Source: an uncultured Bryobacteraceae bacterium
Lineage (GTDB): Bacteria > Acidobacteriota > Terriglobia > Bryobacterales > Bryobacteraceae
DNA length: 64,000 nt
NCBI GenBank assembly: GCA_938027685.1
Contig: CALJAM010000036.1
Location: 1 to 64,000, forward strand
Reading direction: 5' to 3'
Shown here: piece by piece, positions 16,101 to 26,723 of the stretch
Position numbering within the stretch: position 1 is the first letter of the stretch
Layout: every line of letters starts with the position of its first letter
Notes under the pieces: model-generated
Databases searched by the model: none
What the model was told of the DNA's origin: nothing
The model's input: only the letters and a program-made list of their open reading frames with translations
Position numbers and translations under genes: made by a program

Positions 16101-19100
16101 ATGGCCCGTAGCTTGCTGCCCCTGAGCTGGGCATCGACAGCGCTTCTGTTGGCCGCCACCCCTCTCCGCACGCAAACCGTCACCGCCACGCTGGTGGGCA
16201 CCGTTATCGACCCGACGGGCGCCGCCGTGGCGGGGGCCTCGGTTCAGACCGAGAACAAGCAGACCGGCTGGACCCGCCGCGTGCTGACAAACGAAAGCGG
16301 CGACTATCGTATTCCCTCATTGCCGCCCGGACGCTACCGCCTGATAGTCGAAAGTCCCGGCTTCAAGCGCGCCGTACTGGACGACATCGAGTTGCGTGTG
16401 GAAGACACCCTCCGCGCCGACGTGGTGTTGCAGGTCGGTGAGTTGGTGGAAAGCGTAGAGGTTAGGGCCCCGGCGCCTCTGGTGGCTTCGGAAACCAGCA
16501 GCGTGGGTCAGGTGGTGGAGAATCGACAGATCGTCGAGTTGCCGCTGAAAGGTCGAAGCTTCTTTGAGTTGGCGCTGCTGGCGCCCGGCGTCACGCCCAC
16601 GCAACCGGCATCCTTCGTGGCCTGGCGCCGGCCGATGCCAGGCGGCCTGAATGCGCCGGCCTTCCAGGTGGGCGGGGCGCGCGAGAAGTCCAACGGATAC
16701 CTGGTGGACGGTGTCGACGCCCAGGACCCGCATTACCTGACGCCCTCGTTCTTCCCGTCGGTGGACGCCATTCAAGAGTTCAAGCTTCTCAGCAATGCCT
16801 ACAGCGCCGAGTACGGGCGCTTTTCGGCTCAAGTAAGCGCGGTGACTCGCTCCGGCTCGAACCAGTTCCGCGGCGGCGTCTATGAGTTCGTCCGCAACGA
16901 CAAACTCGACGCGCCGAATTTCTTCGACAACTTCACGGGCAGGCGCAAGTCGCCGCTCCGCTACAACTTGTTCGGCGCCAATGCGGGCGGACCAATCCGG
17001 CTGCCCCGCCTCTAGGACGGCCGCAACCGCAGTTTCTTCTTCGCAAGCTACGAAGGCACTCGGGTCCGGCGTGGGAGGACCGCACAACTGAACGTGCCCA
17101 CGGCGGAGCAGCGGAGCGGCGATTTCTCCCGCTTGGGCTACCGGGGGAACCGTCCGATCTTCGACCCCGCCACGACACAACGAACCTCCACGGACGCCGT
17201 AGTGCGCGCTCCCTTTCCGGGTAACCGTGTGCCACAGACGCGCCTGAAGCCCTTCGGCGTCGAGGTGTTGCGCCTTTACCCGCAGCCCACCGTGGACGTG
17301 GCCTCGGGGAACAATTTCTTTGCCGGCCTGGCAGAGACCAGCGACAACAACGGCGGCCTCTTCCGCCTGGATCACCGCTTGTCCGACCGACAGAGCCTTT
17401 TCTTCCGGTACTCGATCTTCGACGGGATCGACACCAACCCGAGCCCGATCGATCATGGAGGCTCGTACACCGATGTCCGCACGCAGAATATGGCTTTCAA
17501 CTACACGGCCCTGCTCACCTCCACTCTGCTTTACGAGCTGCGGGCCGGGTACAATCGCCCCATCTACCTGATCCTTCAGGACGGCGCTTACAAGGTGGAT
17601 TACGCTTCCCGGCTCGGTTTGCGCAACCTGCTGCGCGATCCCATCTGCTGGGGAGTACCGAACGTCAGCCTCACCGGCTTCAGCGGAATCGGCAGCGATA
17701 CCAACCCCACGACGCAGGTATCCAATGTCTACCATTTGGTCAACCACCTGACGCTTACCCGCGGAACGCACAACCTCAAGCTCGGCGCCGATCAGCGCAA
17801 GACCAATTACAACGATCGGAGCGAACGCTTCGTGCGCGGGTCTTTCTCCTTCACCGGCGGCATGACGGCGGATCCCGCGCGCCTGGGCGCCACCGGCGTT
17901 TCGGTGGCCGACCTGTTGCTGGGCCTGCCCTTGGTGGCCGGAGCATCGTCCACCTCCCTGGCCGGCAACTTCAACGGCTTTACACATGCCTTCTTCGTGC
18001 AGGATGATTGGAAGCTTTCCCGATACCTGACGCTCAATCTCGGCTTGCGCTACGAGCTGAACACGCGCTACACCGATGTGCAGAACCGGCTGACGCTGTT
18101 CGATCCCGATTTCCCGGGAGGCCGGCTGCTGATCTCGGGAACGACTCAGGCTTACGTGCCGGGCAAAGGCCTCGTGGATGCGGGCGTTCGCACACCGCGC
18201 GGCCTGGTGCCCACTGATACGAACAATTGGGGTCCGCGCGTCGGGCTCGCTTTCCGCCCCTTGGGGTCGGGGCGCATGGTGGTCCGCGCCGGCTACGGCA
18301 TTTTCTACGAGATCATCGAGCTGCAGGATCTGCGCACCTTCGTGCGCAACCCGCCGTTCGGGGAGGTCGTGCAGTTGACCTCGGACCAGCTGGGCGCTGC
18401 CGACAGCCCCAACGTGCTCCGCGTGGAGGAACTGTTCCCGGCTCGCGGGACCCCCGCGGCGCGACCGAACGTTTTCACGCCGAGCCGCAAGTACAACGAT
18501 CCGTATTATCAACAGTGGAATTTCGGCGTGCAGTATGAATTCACTCCGGGGTGGATGGCGGAACTTAGCTATATGGGTTCCAAGGGGACCTTCCTCGCCC
18601 AGCGGCTCAATCTCAATCAGGCCTGGCTGGATCCGGACCCGTCGCGGCCTACCAGCCGTCTTTCGCGCACGCCGTACCCGCTGTTCGCCAACACGATTCG
18701 CGCGACTTATCCGGAGGCCAACTCGACCTTCCATGCCGGCTTCCTGCGCATCGAGCGGCGTCTTTCCGGCGGCTTGAATCTGACGGCTTCTCACACCTGG
18801 TCGAAGACTTTGGATGCCGGCTCGCTGATCGACGACAACCCGCGCGACATCTACGACAAGCGGCTTAACAAGGGGCGGGCCGGCTTCGACCTGCGCCACC
18901 GAACGGTAGCCGGCGCCATCTGGGAGCTGCCCTTCGGGCGCAACAAACGCTGGCTTGCCGAAGGAATTGGCGCCCGGCTCCTCGGAGGTTGGCAGCTCGG
19001 CGCGATTTTCAACTACCACACCGGGTTCCCCTTCACTGTCCTGGCGCAGGGCGACGTGGCCAACACCGGGGCAGCTATGCAAACCGCACAGCAGACGGGT

Positions 19101-19421
19101 GACCCCTGGGAGGGAGACGTCAGGAGGCGTGAGCGCTGGTTCAATACGGCCGCTTTCGTCCAGCCGCCCCAAGGTCGTTACGGCAGCGCAGGCCGGAATA
19201 TTCTCGACGGCCCCTCGCGTATCTGGATGGATCTCTCCCTACGACGCTCGATCCAGGCCAGCGAACGCGTCCAGCTTCAGTTGCGCGCTGAGGCTTTCAA
19301 CCTGACGAACACGACTCGTTTTGGACAGCCCTCGGCGACCGTGGGCACAGCTACTTACGGCGTGATCACGAGCGCGCTGGATGCGCGAATTCTGCAAATC
19401 TGTCTGAAAATGAACTTTTAG
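16101..19421 (+). pseudogene. TonB-dependent receptor interrupted by an in-frame TAG
   Basis: One frame runs from ATG 16101 to the stop at 19421 (1,107 codons including both stops), broken only by TAG at 17013-17015 (codon 305). The amber falls in IRLPRL(*)DGRNRSFFF, where receptors of this family normally have Tyr, so a single TAC/TAT-to-TAG change explains it. Upstream are the signal peptide, the carboxypeptidase-regulatory-like domain (GTVIDPTGAAVAGA, about residue 35) and the plug (FQVGGAREKSNGYLVDGVD). Downstream is the full barrel, ending in a C-terminal Phe (CLKMNF). It is first in a cluster with a glycosidase, a transporter and a kinase. Either a recent nonsense mutation or a sequencing error. 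Confidence 0.85.
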
Positions 19422-19437
19422 ACATCCGAGGATCTCC

Positions 19438-20610
19438 ATGAACTTTAAGCTTGGCTTTGTGGCGAGCGTTCTTTTCGTGCTCCCGGTGTCAGGCATCGAG
19501 ATTGCCGCCGGACAGATGCTGGGCGAGGGTTATCAGCGCCGCGCCTTCTACGTTAGAAGCGATCCCCGCGAGCCATGGCGGCTCACCTATACCGGGGATG
19601 CCTTCCGCCCCGAGGCCGCCGGGCGCCTGATGAATTTGCGCATCGCGCAGGGACTGTTCGATGACGAATGGCTGACCGAGTTTCCCTTCGACCCGGAGAA
19701 GAACACCGACCGGCTGATCGCTGCGCTGGATACGTATAAGGCCCACGGCATCCTGGCTATCAACGTGAGTTTGCAGGGCGGCAATCCCGGCTACGGCAAG
19801 GAAGTGCCTGAAATCCTGCGGCGCATCGCCTACAAATTCGGGCCCGGCAAGGGTGCCCACATCAGCGCCTTTCGGCCCGACGGCTCGATCAAACCGGCCT
19901 GGCTGGACCGGCTGAAACGCCTGCAGAGAGCGCTCGATGAACGCGGCATGATCCTGAACCTGATGTACTTTTACCAGGGGCAGGATGAGCTTTTCGCCGA
20001 TACCGAGGCGATCCGTCGCGCGGTCATCCATGCCACCGACTGGTTGATCGAGAACAACTGTCGGAACGTGATCATCGAGATCGCCAACGAGCACGACATC
20101 GAGGGATGGGACCACGATCGCTGGATTCACCACCACATGCATGAGCTGATCGAGTTGGCCCGCTCCCGCTTCCGCGCGCGTGGTGTCGACTGGCGGCTGC
20201 CCATCTCGGCTTCCACCGGTGGATCGATGCGAGTTTACGATCACGTGCGCGACGTCGCCGACCTCACAATGATCCACGGCAACAGCCGGACCCCCGAGGA
20301 GAAGCGCCGCCGAGTCGAAGAACTGTACCGCGATCCTCGCATGCCGGGTCCCATTTACATGAACGAGGACGACTCCGGACGCGAGACGACGCCGGAGGTG
20401 CTGGCCAAGGAGCTCGCCAGTTGCGACGCCGTCTTCTCGTCCGGCGGGAGCTGGGGGTACATGCCATGGCGGCAGGTACAAATGTTTCCTTTCCGGCATT
20501 ACCAACCCGCGGAAAGTTCGCTCCTGCGGCCCGGCATGCCGCTGAGCGAGAGCGACCCGGTCTACTTCAAGGCCGTGCTGGAGCACGTACGCAAGCTCAT
20601 TTTCCGCTGA
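19438..20610 (+). CDS. Secreted glycoside hydrolase-like TIM barrel protein
   Basis: 390 aa with a signal peptide (about residues 1-20), starting 17 bases after the TonB receptor stop. The barrel has the clan-A layout: a likely acid/base Glu218 in IIEIANEHDIEG after a beta-strand, and a likely nucleophile Glu310 in IYMNEDDSGRE. Substrate-facing aromatics are common at the end (WGYMPWRQVQMFPF). I cannot assign a GH family number with confidence. Position between a TonB receptor and an MFS transporter implies it trims the imported glycan in the periplasm before inner-membrane uptake. Confidence 0.72.
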   Translation: MNFKLGFVASVLFVLPVSGIEIAAGQMLGEGYQRRAFYVRSDPREPWRLTYTGDAFRPEAAGRLMNLRIAQGLFDDEWLTEFPFDPEKNTDRLIAALDTYKAHGILAINVSLQGGNPGYGKEVPEILRRIAYKFGPGKGAHISAFRPDGSIKPAWLDRLKRLQRALDERGMILNLMYFYQGQDELFADTEAIRRAVIHATDWLIENNCRNVIIEIANEHDIEGWDHDRWIHHHMHELIELARSRFRARGVDWRLPISASTGGSMRVYDHVRDVADLTMIHGNSRTPEEKRRRVEELYRDPRMPGPIYMNEDDSGRETTPEVLAKELASCDAVFSSGGSWGYMPWRQVQMFPFRHYQPAESSLLRPGMPLSESDPVYFKAVLEHVRKLIFR

Positions 20611-20628
20611 TCGAGGGAAGACAGGCCG

Positions 20629-21970
20629 GTGCGCGACAATCCTGAGCAAGCGAGAATCTCTCCTGCCGCAGCGGCCCCGAAGACCGCCGTGCCGGCGCGG
20701 CCCCCCTCCCGCTACTGGCCCTGGAAGGTAGTCGCCTTCCTGTTCGCGGCCACTCTGCTCAGCTACCTCGACCGGCAGGCTCTTAGTGTGGTCGCCTCCC
20801 GCGTAGCCGGTGAGCTGGGCCTCGACAACGCGGGCCTGGGCCTGCTTCTGAGCGCATTCTTCTGGAGCTACGCCCTGATGCACCTGCTGATCGGCTGGCC
20901 GCTGGATCGTTTCAATCTGCGTCTGGTCTATCCGCTGTTCGTGGCCCTGTGGTCCCTGGCGCAGATCCGGTGCGGTACTGGCCTGGTCCGGCGCAGCGGC
21001 GCTCACAGGCCTTGCACGAAGCTTCGCCCATCTGCTGATCTTCCGCATCCTGTTGGGCCTGACGGAGGCGGCTAACTGGCCCGCGGCTATGCGGATTGTG
21101 GCGCGGGCTCTACCGCCGCAGGACCGCGCCCTCGGCAACGGAATCTTCACCAGCGGCACCTCGCTGGGTGCACTGATTGCCCCTGCGCTTGCTCTGGGTG
21201 CTGCGACATGGATAAACTGGCGGGCTGCCTTCCCTGTCCTGGCCTCGCTGGGCTTGGTGTGGTTCCTGATTCGGAAATTGTTCACCGCACACCCTGGTTT
21301 TGCTTCCGTGTGGCGCGCGCCCGCGGGGTCCGCCGCACCCGAGGCCTCGTACGCTGCCATCCTGCGCACGCGCCAGTTCTGGCGCGTCTTTGTTATCACG
21401 ATTTTGGTGAATCCTTGCTTGTACTTCAACGTAAACTGGCTTCCCAGTTACTTCGTTCAGGAGCGGCGAGTGGCGCCAGGGAGGCTCCTCGGCATAATTC
21501 TTACTCTCATTTACGTAGGGCTCGACGCAGGATATTTGATTTGTGGTTTCGTTGTGCGCCAGTTGAGCAAACGGCACGGTCCGCGTCGGGCGCGGCGAAC
21601 CGTCTTTCTTGCAGCGACGGCGCTGCTGGTCATGGCGGCGGGGATTCCCTTGATGCCCTCCGCCGAATGGGCCGCCGGGGTCTTGATCTTGGTCAACATG
21701 GGCGCTGGGATGTGGATCGCCATGTACCTGACTCTGGCGCAAGAGGTTTCCCCGCGGCATGTCGCGACGGCGGCCGGCCTGCTGGGCGGGTCCGGATCGC
21801 TGGCGGGCGCAGTGGCCATGTGGGCCGTAGGACGTGTCACACGTCTGACGCACAGTTTTGCGCTGCCGTTTGTCGGCGTAACGGTGGCGGCGCTGCTGGC
21901 GGCACTGGCGGGCTTGGCGGCCACCCGTGCCGCTTCCGAGCCGACCGGTCCCGAAAAGGAGGGAGGGTGA
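20629..21970 (+). pseudogene. MFS transporter (anion:cation symporter type) broken by a frameshift
   Basis: The N-terminal half runs from GTG 20629 (FLFAATLLSYLDRQALSV is the typical first helix with the LDRQ motif) through ALWSLAQ near 20960. It then goes out of frame and stops at 21075. The same protein resumes one frame over (AVLAWSGAAALTGLARSF, then ILLGLTEAANWPA) and is open to TGA at 21968-21970. A one-base insertion, or two-base deletion, near 20955-20975 accounts for it. The intact protein would be about 446 aa with 12 helices, of the ExuT/hexuronate-like family. The stop overlaps the next gene's GTG (21967), so the operon layout is preserved. Confidence 0.8.
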
Positions 21971-22971
21971 GACTCCGCGGAGTGCTTTACGGTTGCGGAA
22001 TGATTTCGGAATATCATCTGCGTGGTTGGTTGCGCATTCCTGAGGTGGAGATCGTGGCCTTGGGTAACCGCACCATTGCCAGGGCTGAACAGCGACGACA
22101 GCAGTTCGTTCCCACGGCGCGGGTCTACGCTGATCTGGTTGCCATGCTCGAGGCGGAGCGGCCCGATTTCGTGGACATACTGACCGCGCCTGCGGTGCAC
22201 CGGGAGCACTGTCGTGTCGCCCGCGAATTCAAAACGCACATCATCTGCCAGAAACCGTTGGCGGAGGATCTCGAGGCGGCCGTCGGCCTGGCTGCCGACA
22301 TGCAGGGTTATCCCAGGCTCTTCGCGGTTCACGAGAATCACCGTTATCGCCCTTGGTTTCAGCTCATCCGCACGCGCCTGGAAGAAGGTTATTTCGGCAG
22401 GTTGCACTACGTTAAACTGGAGCATCTTAATGCGACCGAACCCGGCGAGGCTTATAAGAACGAAGTCGAGTTGGGCGTGCTGTGGGAATACGGCACTCAC
22501 TTAGTGGACATGATGCGGTCCCTACTCGGCGAGCCGATCCGCGTGCTGGCGCGCATGCATCGTCTCAACCCTCGCGTTCGTGGCGAAAGCCTGGTGCACG
22601 CCGTTTACCAATACCCGGACGTGACGGCCGTCATCGAGGTGGGCTGGAAGCATGCGGCCCTGACTCAGGCCAGCCTCTTGGTGGCCGGCGAGGAGGGCGA
22701 AGCCTATTGGGAAGGAACCATGACGCGGGGTGAGCAGGGCCGGCTGCGGCTCTCGCGCGGCCGCGAACTTACCCACGACGAGCCGCGCTCGCCGATGGCG
22801 GAATACGTGGAAAGCTTTTATCTTTTCGAACGCGAATGCACGGACTATATGTTGGGCCGGCGGTCGTCGGTGGTACAGACGGCTGAAGAGCATCTCCGGA
22901 CCCTGCGGTGCGCGTGGGCGGCTTACGAGTCTGCCCGGCGCGGAGATTGGGTGGATATAATCGAAGTCTGA
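21967..22971 (+). CDS. Gfo/Idh/MocA family dehydrogenase
   Basis: 334 aa from GTG 21967, overlapping the transporter stop as GTGA. No signal peptide, so cytoplasmic. Rossmann motif VLYGCGMISEYHLRGW (about residues 6-21), LGNRTIARAEQR for cofactor specificity, Lys96 in ICQKPLAED (the EKP position reads QKP), and His in WEYGTHLVDMMRSLLGE. It resembles the D-apiose dehydrogenase candidate at 32660 in the HLRGW and NRT segments and in the QKP motif, so the two may be paralogues acting on related sugars. It lies 10 bases before a four-carbon acid sugar kinase gene, consistent with sugar oxidation followed by phosphorylation. Confidence 0.85.
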   Translation: MRLRGVLYGCGMISEYHLRGWLRIPEVEIVALGNRTIARAEQRRQQFVPTARVYADLVAMLEAERPDFVDILTAPAVHREHCRVAREFKTHIICQKPLAEDLEAAVGLAADMQGYPRLFAVHENHRYRPWFQLIRTRLEEGYFGRLHYVKLEHLNATEPGEAYKNEVELGVLWEYGTHLVDMMRSLLGEPIRVLARMHRLNPRVRGESLVHAVYQYPDVTAVIEVGWKHAALTQASLLVAGEEGEAYWEGTMTRGEQGRLRLSRGRELTHDEPRSPMAEYVESFYLFERECTDYMLGRRSSVVQTAEEHLRTLRCAWAAYESARRGDWVDIIEV

Positions 22972-22981
22972 GCAAGTTGTT

Positions 22982-24265
22982 ATGCGCCCTGTTTTTGCTG
23001 CTGTCGCTGACGACGACACCGGCGCCACGGACCTGGCCGGCATGCTGGCCGATCAGGGGGTGCGTACGGTCCTGGTGATCGACGTGCCCACCCTTGCGGA
23101 TCTGGAGGTCTGGAGCGAGGACGCCGACGCCGTGATCATCGGCGTGGCGACGCGGTCCGTAGAACCCCGGCTGGCCTACGAGCACAACCGCGCTGCGGTG
23201 AGTTTGCTTGCGCGTTTGAATCCGCTCGTCTACCAGATCAAGTACTGCAGCACTTTCGATTCTACCCCGGAAGGTAACATCGGGCAGGCGATCGATGCAG
23301 CCATGGACGAGCTGGGAGAGTCGTTCACCGTCGCATTGCCCGCCCTCCCAGTCAATGGGCGAACGACATACATGGGCTATCACTTCGTATATCGGCAGCT
23401 ACTTTCGGATTCGCCCATGCGCGACCATCCGCTAACGCCGATGCGTAATCCTAACCTAGTAAGTCACTTGTCCGGCCAGACTCGCAGGCGAGTGGGCCTG
23501 GCGCACTACCCCGTGACACGCGACCGCATCGAGCAGGTCCGCGCCGAGGGAGTCGAGATTGCGATCCTGGACTGCATCAGCGATGAGGACCTGGAACGCA
23601 TCTGCAGGGCAATCGCGGATCTGCGATTGATCACGGGCAGCTCAGCGCCCGCCATGAAGTTGCCGGCAATCTGGCGGGAGCGGGGATGGTGGATGCCACG
23701 TGAGCTCCCCTGGCGAGCGCCAGCAGGCGGGGGACTTGGGTTTTTGGTCGTGGCGGGAAGCTGCTCGGTGGCCACTCGCCGACAGAATCGCTGGCTGGAG
23801 GAGCAAGGCGCCGTCACCGTCGTGCTCGACCCCATCGCCGTCGCCGAAGGCGCCGCCGATCCTGCCCAACGTGTTGTTTGGGAGCTACGGAACGGACGCA
23901 CTTGCCTGCTGCGCACCGCCTCCCAGCCCGAAGATGTTGAGCGTGTCGCCACTTGGGCGCAGGAGCGCGGCATCACGAATCTGGAGGCCGGCGCGCGTAT
24001 TGCGCAGGAGTTGGCCCGTCTGGTGCGGCGCATCTTCGACGAGCATCGGCCACAGGGTCTGGTCGTGGCCGGAGGCGAGACTTCCGGGGCCATCTGCCGC
24101 GCTCTGGAGTTGGCGGCTCTCGAGGTGCGGCCAAACATCGAACCCGGCGTTCCGCTCTGCGTCTCGCTCGGCCGCTTCCGACTGCCGGTGGTCCTCAAGT
24201 CGGGGAACTTCGGCACTCCCGACTTCTACGGCCGCGCCATCGAAGCCTGCCGCAAGGCGGCTTAG
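22982..24265 (+). CDS. Four-carbon acid sugar kinase family protein (DUF1537)
   Basis: 427 aa. N-terminal sugar-acid domain with VADDDTGATDLAG (about residues 8-20) and KYCSTFDSTPEGNIG (about 90-104). C-terminal nucleotide-binding domain with VVAGSCSVATRRQ (about 256), VVAGGETSGAICRAL (about 362) and the family signature LKSGNFGTPDFYG near the end. The family phosphorylates threonate, erythronate, 3-oxo-tetronates and, in the apiose pathway, 3-oxo-isoapionate (OiaK). Which substrate applies here is unknown. The oxidoreductase just upstream could provide it. An apiose role is possible because a D-apionate oxidoisomerase candidate is 13 kb away, but no RuBisCO-like decarboxylase partner is in the window. 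Confidence 0.87.
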   Translation: MRPVFAAVADDDTGATDLAGMLADQGVRTVLVIDVPTLADLEVWSEDADAVIIGVATRSVEPRLAYEHNRAAVSLLARLNPLVYQIKYCSTFDSTPEGNIGQAIDAAMDELGESFTVALPALPVNGRTTYMGYHFVYRQLLSDSPMRDHPLTPMRNPNLVSHLSGQTRRRVGLAHYPVTRDRIEQVRAEGVEIAILDCISDEDLERICRAIADLRLITGSSAPAMKLPAIWRERGWWMPRELPWRAPAGGGLGFLVVAGSCSVATRRQNRWLEEQGAVTVVLDPIAVAEGAADPAQRVVWELRNGRTCLLRTASQPEDVERVATWAQERGITNLEAGARIAQELARLVRRIFDEHRPQGLVVAGGETSGAICRALELAALEVRPNIEPGVPLCVSLGRFRLPVVLKSGNFGTPDFYGRAIEACRKAA

Positions 24266-24392
24266 GCGTCTGCCAGTCAGTGGCCAGGCTAACTTGCGCG
24301 CCTCGTCCGGGCGGCGTTTCCCCGACCGTAGCCTTCGGCGTTGACGGGCAAGAACCTTTCGGGCGCAGGGTGAGGTATTCGCGAAGCCTTGG

Positions 24393-26351
24393 TTAGCGGC
24401 CTGAAGCCTTCAGCCAGACCGCCATTTCCGTGGGACCCCGATTCGCCCATGCATAGTAGGGGATAGCGACCATTTTCAGCGCCTCGCCGCCAGACCGCTG
24501 TGCGCGGCCTGTGAGAACCGTCACGCCCCCAAGCAAATCTGGTCGACGAACGGCTTCAAGCGAGCTTCGCAGCGGGATGAGGATGTCCAATACCTTGCCC
24601 GCATGGTCCCAACCCTCCAGGCAGTAAACGATCGGACCGCGCTCCAGCGCCACGCGCCCAGCATTTTCCCTCACCCGCTCGTGTGCTACCACCTTTCGCG
24701 GCGCCAACGGCAGATTGAACGTGACCGAGTCGCCTACCTCCCACTGCTTCCTGATCACCGCATATCCCTTCTCAATCCAGTACCGCTGCGTCTTTCCATT
24801 GACCGTTATGGGGATCCTCGGTTTAGCCGCGCCGGCCGCGTAGCGGTACAAGTCCGAGGGAACTGGGTTGCCTAAGGCCCAACCCGGAAGCCGGATGCGT
24901 AGCGGGAAAGCAAACGGGATGTCAGGCCGTACACGGATCAGCACCTTGCCCTCCCAGGGATAGCGAGTTTTGAGCTCGACCTCCACGGATCGATCGGCCA
25001 GCGCAAACCGAGCTCTCGAGCTTATGAAAAGATTGACGTAAATGCCATTTTCTCCCAAAGCATACACGTAACGCCCCAGGGACGCGGCCCATCGCGACCA
25101 GTTAGGCGGGCAACACGGGCAGAAGAACCAGGGTTTACGTCCCGGAGCACCCTCCACGTGAGGTCCGGTTGCTTCGCGCGGGGTCCAGCCCCTGTTGAAC
25201 TTTCGCACTCCGTCGGAGGCTAACGGGTTGACGTAAAAGAAAGCGTCTCCCCTGAGCGAGACGGCCGCGAGGAAGTTGTTATAAAGCGTGCGCTCGAACA
25301 CATCGAAGTACTTGGCTTCGCCCTCCAAAAGGAACATACGATAATTCCACATCATGAAAGCAATTGCCGCGCACGTTTCGGCGTAGGCTTCCGCATTGGG
25401 CAATTCGTAGGCTGCCCCGAATGCTTCGCCCTGAGCGCGGGCCCCGACGCCTCCTGTCAGATACAACTTCCGGCCTACCACGTCGGCCCAGAGTCTTTTC
25501 AGAGCCGCAATATAGGCAGAATGGCGCGTGTGCCGGGCAACATCAGCCATTGCAGAGTAAAGGTAGCAGGCCCGAGGAACCTGGCCGACCGCCTCTGCCT
25601 GCTCGGTCACGGGACGGTGGTCCTGCGCAAAAGCGCCCCAGAGCTGATGGCCGTCCGCTCGCCCTCGCTCATCCACAAAAAATTTCGCCTGTTCAAGGTA
25701 GCGTCGTTCGCCGGTCACTTCATAGAGGGTGATGAGAGCTTGCTCAATGTTGGGGTGGTTAGGTACGTCACGGCTGCGGCCCGGGCCGAACCGTGTACAC
25801 ACCAGGTCCGCGTTCTTCAGGGCCGCTTCAAGAAGCCGTCGACTTCCGGTCGCGCGGAAGTGGGCTACGGCCGCCTCATATAGGTGGCCGAAAAGATACA
25901 GCTCATGAACCAGCGGGCGATCGGGCGGGAAACGCGGATGGAGGCGACCCATTCGGCGAAAGATGCTCGCCGGCGTGCAGAGGTAACCATCCGGCTCTTG
26001 GGCCGCGATGACCTCTGCCGCGAGCGCTTCGACGAGTTTCCGCCACTGAGGATCCGGGCGGCGCAGGAGTTCGTAGGCGGCCGCCTCCAGCGTCTTGTAC
26101 ATGACCTCGTCGCTGTTGTGGAAGCCAACGAAGACAGGTTCGCCCTTGCCCGCTGCTTTCGCGAACGCTGCCCTGACGCCGGTCTCGTCCATCAGGCGGA
26201 GGATATGAGGCAGGGTCACTTCGCGGTTTCTTTCCAGCCAGGGACTCCAGAAGGCATCGTTGATCTGGACGCGGTCCAAGGGGACCGGTTGCCGTCCCGC
26301 AAAGGTTGCCGGCAAGAGCAGGGAAGCGATCAACGCAATCGTTAGCCGCAC
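24393..26351 (-). CDS. GH127 family beta-L-arabinofuranosidase-like protein (DUF1680)
   Basis: 652 aa. Start set at GTG 26351 because GGAGAG lies 9 bases upstream and the first residues make a signal peptide (LTIALIASLLLPATFAG). The open frame extends further upstream without homologous sequence. An alpha/alpha-six-barrel occupies the first two thirds (NDAFWSPWLERNREVT, ELYLFGHLYEAAVAH, GGVGARAQGEAFG, NYRMFLLEG). The Zn-thiolate catalytic site of GH127 is seen as FCPCCPPNWSR (about residues 408-419), including the nucleophile-type Cys. Beta-sandwich domains follow. It removes L-arabinofuranose or related sugars from plant glycans. It is the last gene of the leftward operon with a GH140-like protein and a TonB receptor. 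Confidence 0.9.
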   Translation of the reverse strand: MRLTIALIASLLLPATFAGRQPVPLDRVQINDAFWSPWLERNREVTLPHILRLMDETGVRAAFAKAAGKGEPVFVGFHNSDEVMYKTLEAAAYELLRRPDPQWRKLVEALAAEVIAAQEPDGYLCTPASIFRRMGRLHPRFPPDRPLVHELYLFGHLYEAAVAHFRATGSRRLLEAALKNADLVCTRFGPGRSRDVPNHPNIEQALITLYEVTGERRYLEQAKFFVDERGRADGHQLWGAFAQDHRPVTEQAEAVGQVPRACYLYSAMADVARHTRHSAYIAALKRLWADVVGRKLYLTGGVGARAQGEAFGAAYELPNAEAYAETCAAIAFMMWNYRMFLLEGEAKYFDVFERTLYNNFLAAVSLRGDAFFYVNPLASDGVRKFNRGWTPREATGPHVEGAPGRKPWFFCPCCPPNWSRWAASLGRYVYALGENGIYVNLFISSRARFALADRSVEVELKTRYPWEGKVLIRVRPDIPFAFPLRIRLPGWALGNPVPSDLYRYAAGAAKPRIPITVNGKTQRYWIEKGYAVIRKQWEVGDSVTFNLPLAPRKVVAHERVRENAGRVALERGPIVYCLEGWDHAGKVLDILIPLRSSLEAVRRPDLLGGVTVLTGRAQRSGGEALKMVAIPYYAWANRGPTEMAVWLKASGR

Positions 26352-26723
26352 GCTATTCAACTCTCCTTCCTGCACGCCTACGCCGTCGGAAGGCTCCGCG
26401 GCGGGTGGCTGAGACGACCAATGCCGTCGAGTCGCGATAGTCTCGGCCGTCACGGCGCCGGGCAATTCGCTTAACTCCTGTACCCTCAGGCGCGCCGACG
26501 ACCCGTCTGCGCAGCGCAGATGGCGAACGGGGGTTGGCATTTACGGTAATCGCGAGCCGGTGCAACGACACCATCGAGCAAGGGCTCGGTTCGGGCCCGC
26601 TGGCCCTGAGGTTCTTTCGCCCCCGGAAAGGTGGTGTATCTGGCCCGCGGCGCCGGCACAAGAGCATCTCGCATGCCTCTCGTCACTTGATCTCCGGATC
26701 GCCATCCACCTGAAGGCCGGTCG
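26352..26723. other. Intergenic spacer inside the leftward glycan operon
   Basis: About 370 bases between the GH140-like stop (26724) and the GH127 start (26351). The GH127 reading frame stays open up to 26540 without recognisable homology. No clear promoter, hairpin or small gene stands out. Confidence 0.4.

Noticed and set aside
17013-17015. Stop-codon reassignment or programmed readthrough to explain the in-frame TAG
   Set aside because: TAG, TAA and TGA all end intact genes in this window (for example 31852, 15271 and 4424), and the other lesions involve different stops. No readthrough context is seen.
16317-19172. 951-codon open frame antisense to the TonB receptor
   Set aside because: High-GC coding DNA leaves long antisense frames. 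The product is low in structure, has no domain, and the sense strand encodes an unmistakable receptor.
19438-20610. Assignment of this protein to a specific GH family
   Set aside because: Only a clan-A-like pair of Glu residues is visible; no family-specific signature could be recalled with confidence.
19489-21429. 646-codon minus-strand open frame across a glycosidase and the MFS gene
   Set aside because: Antisense shadow; the plus strand has signal peptide, catalytic motifs and ribosome sites.
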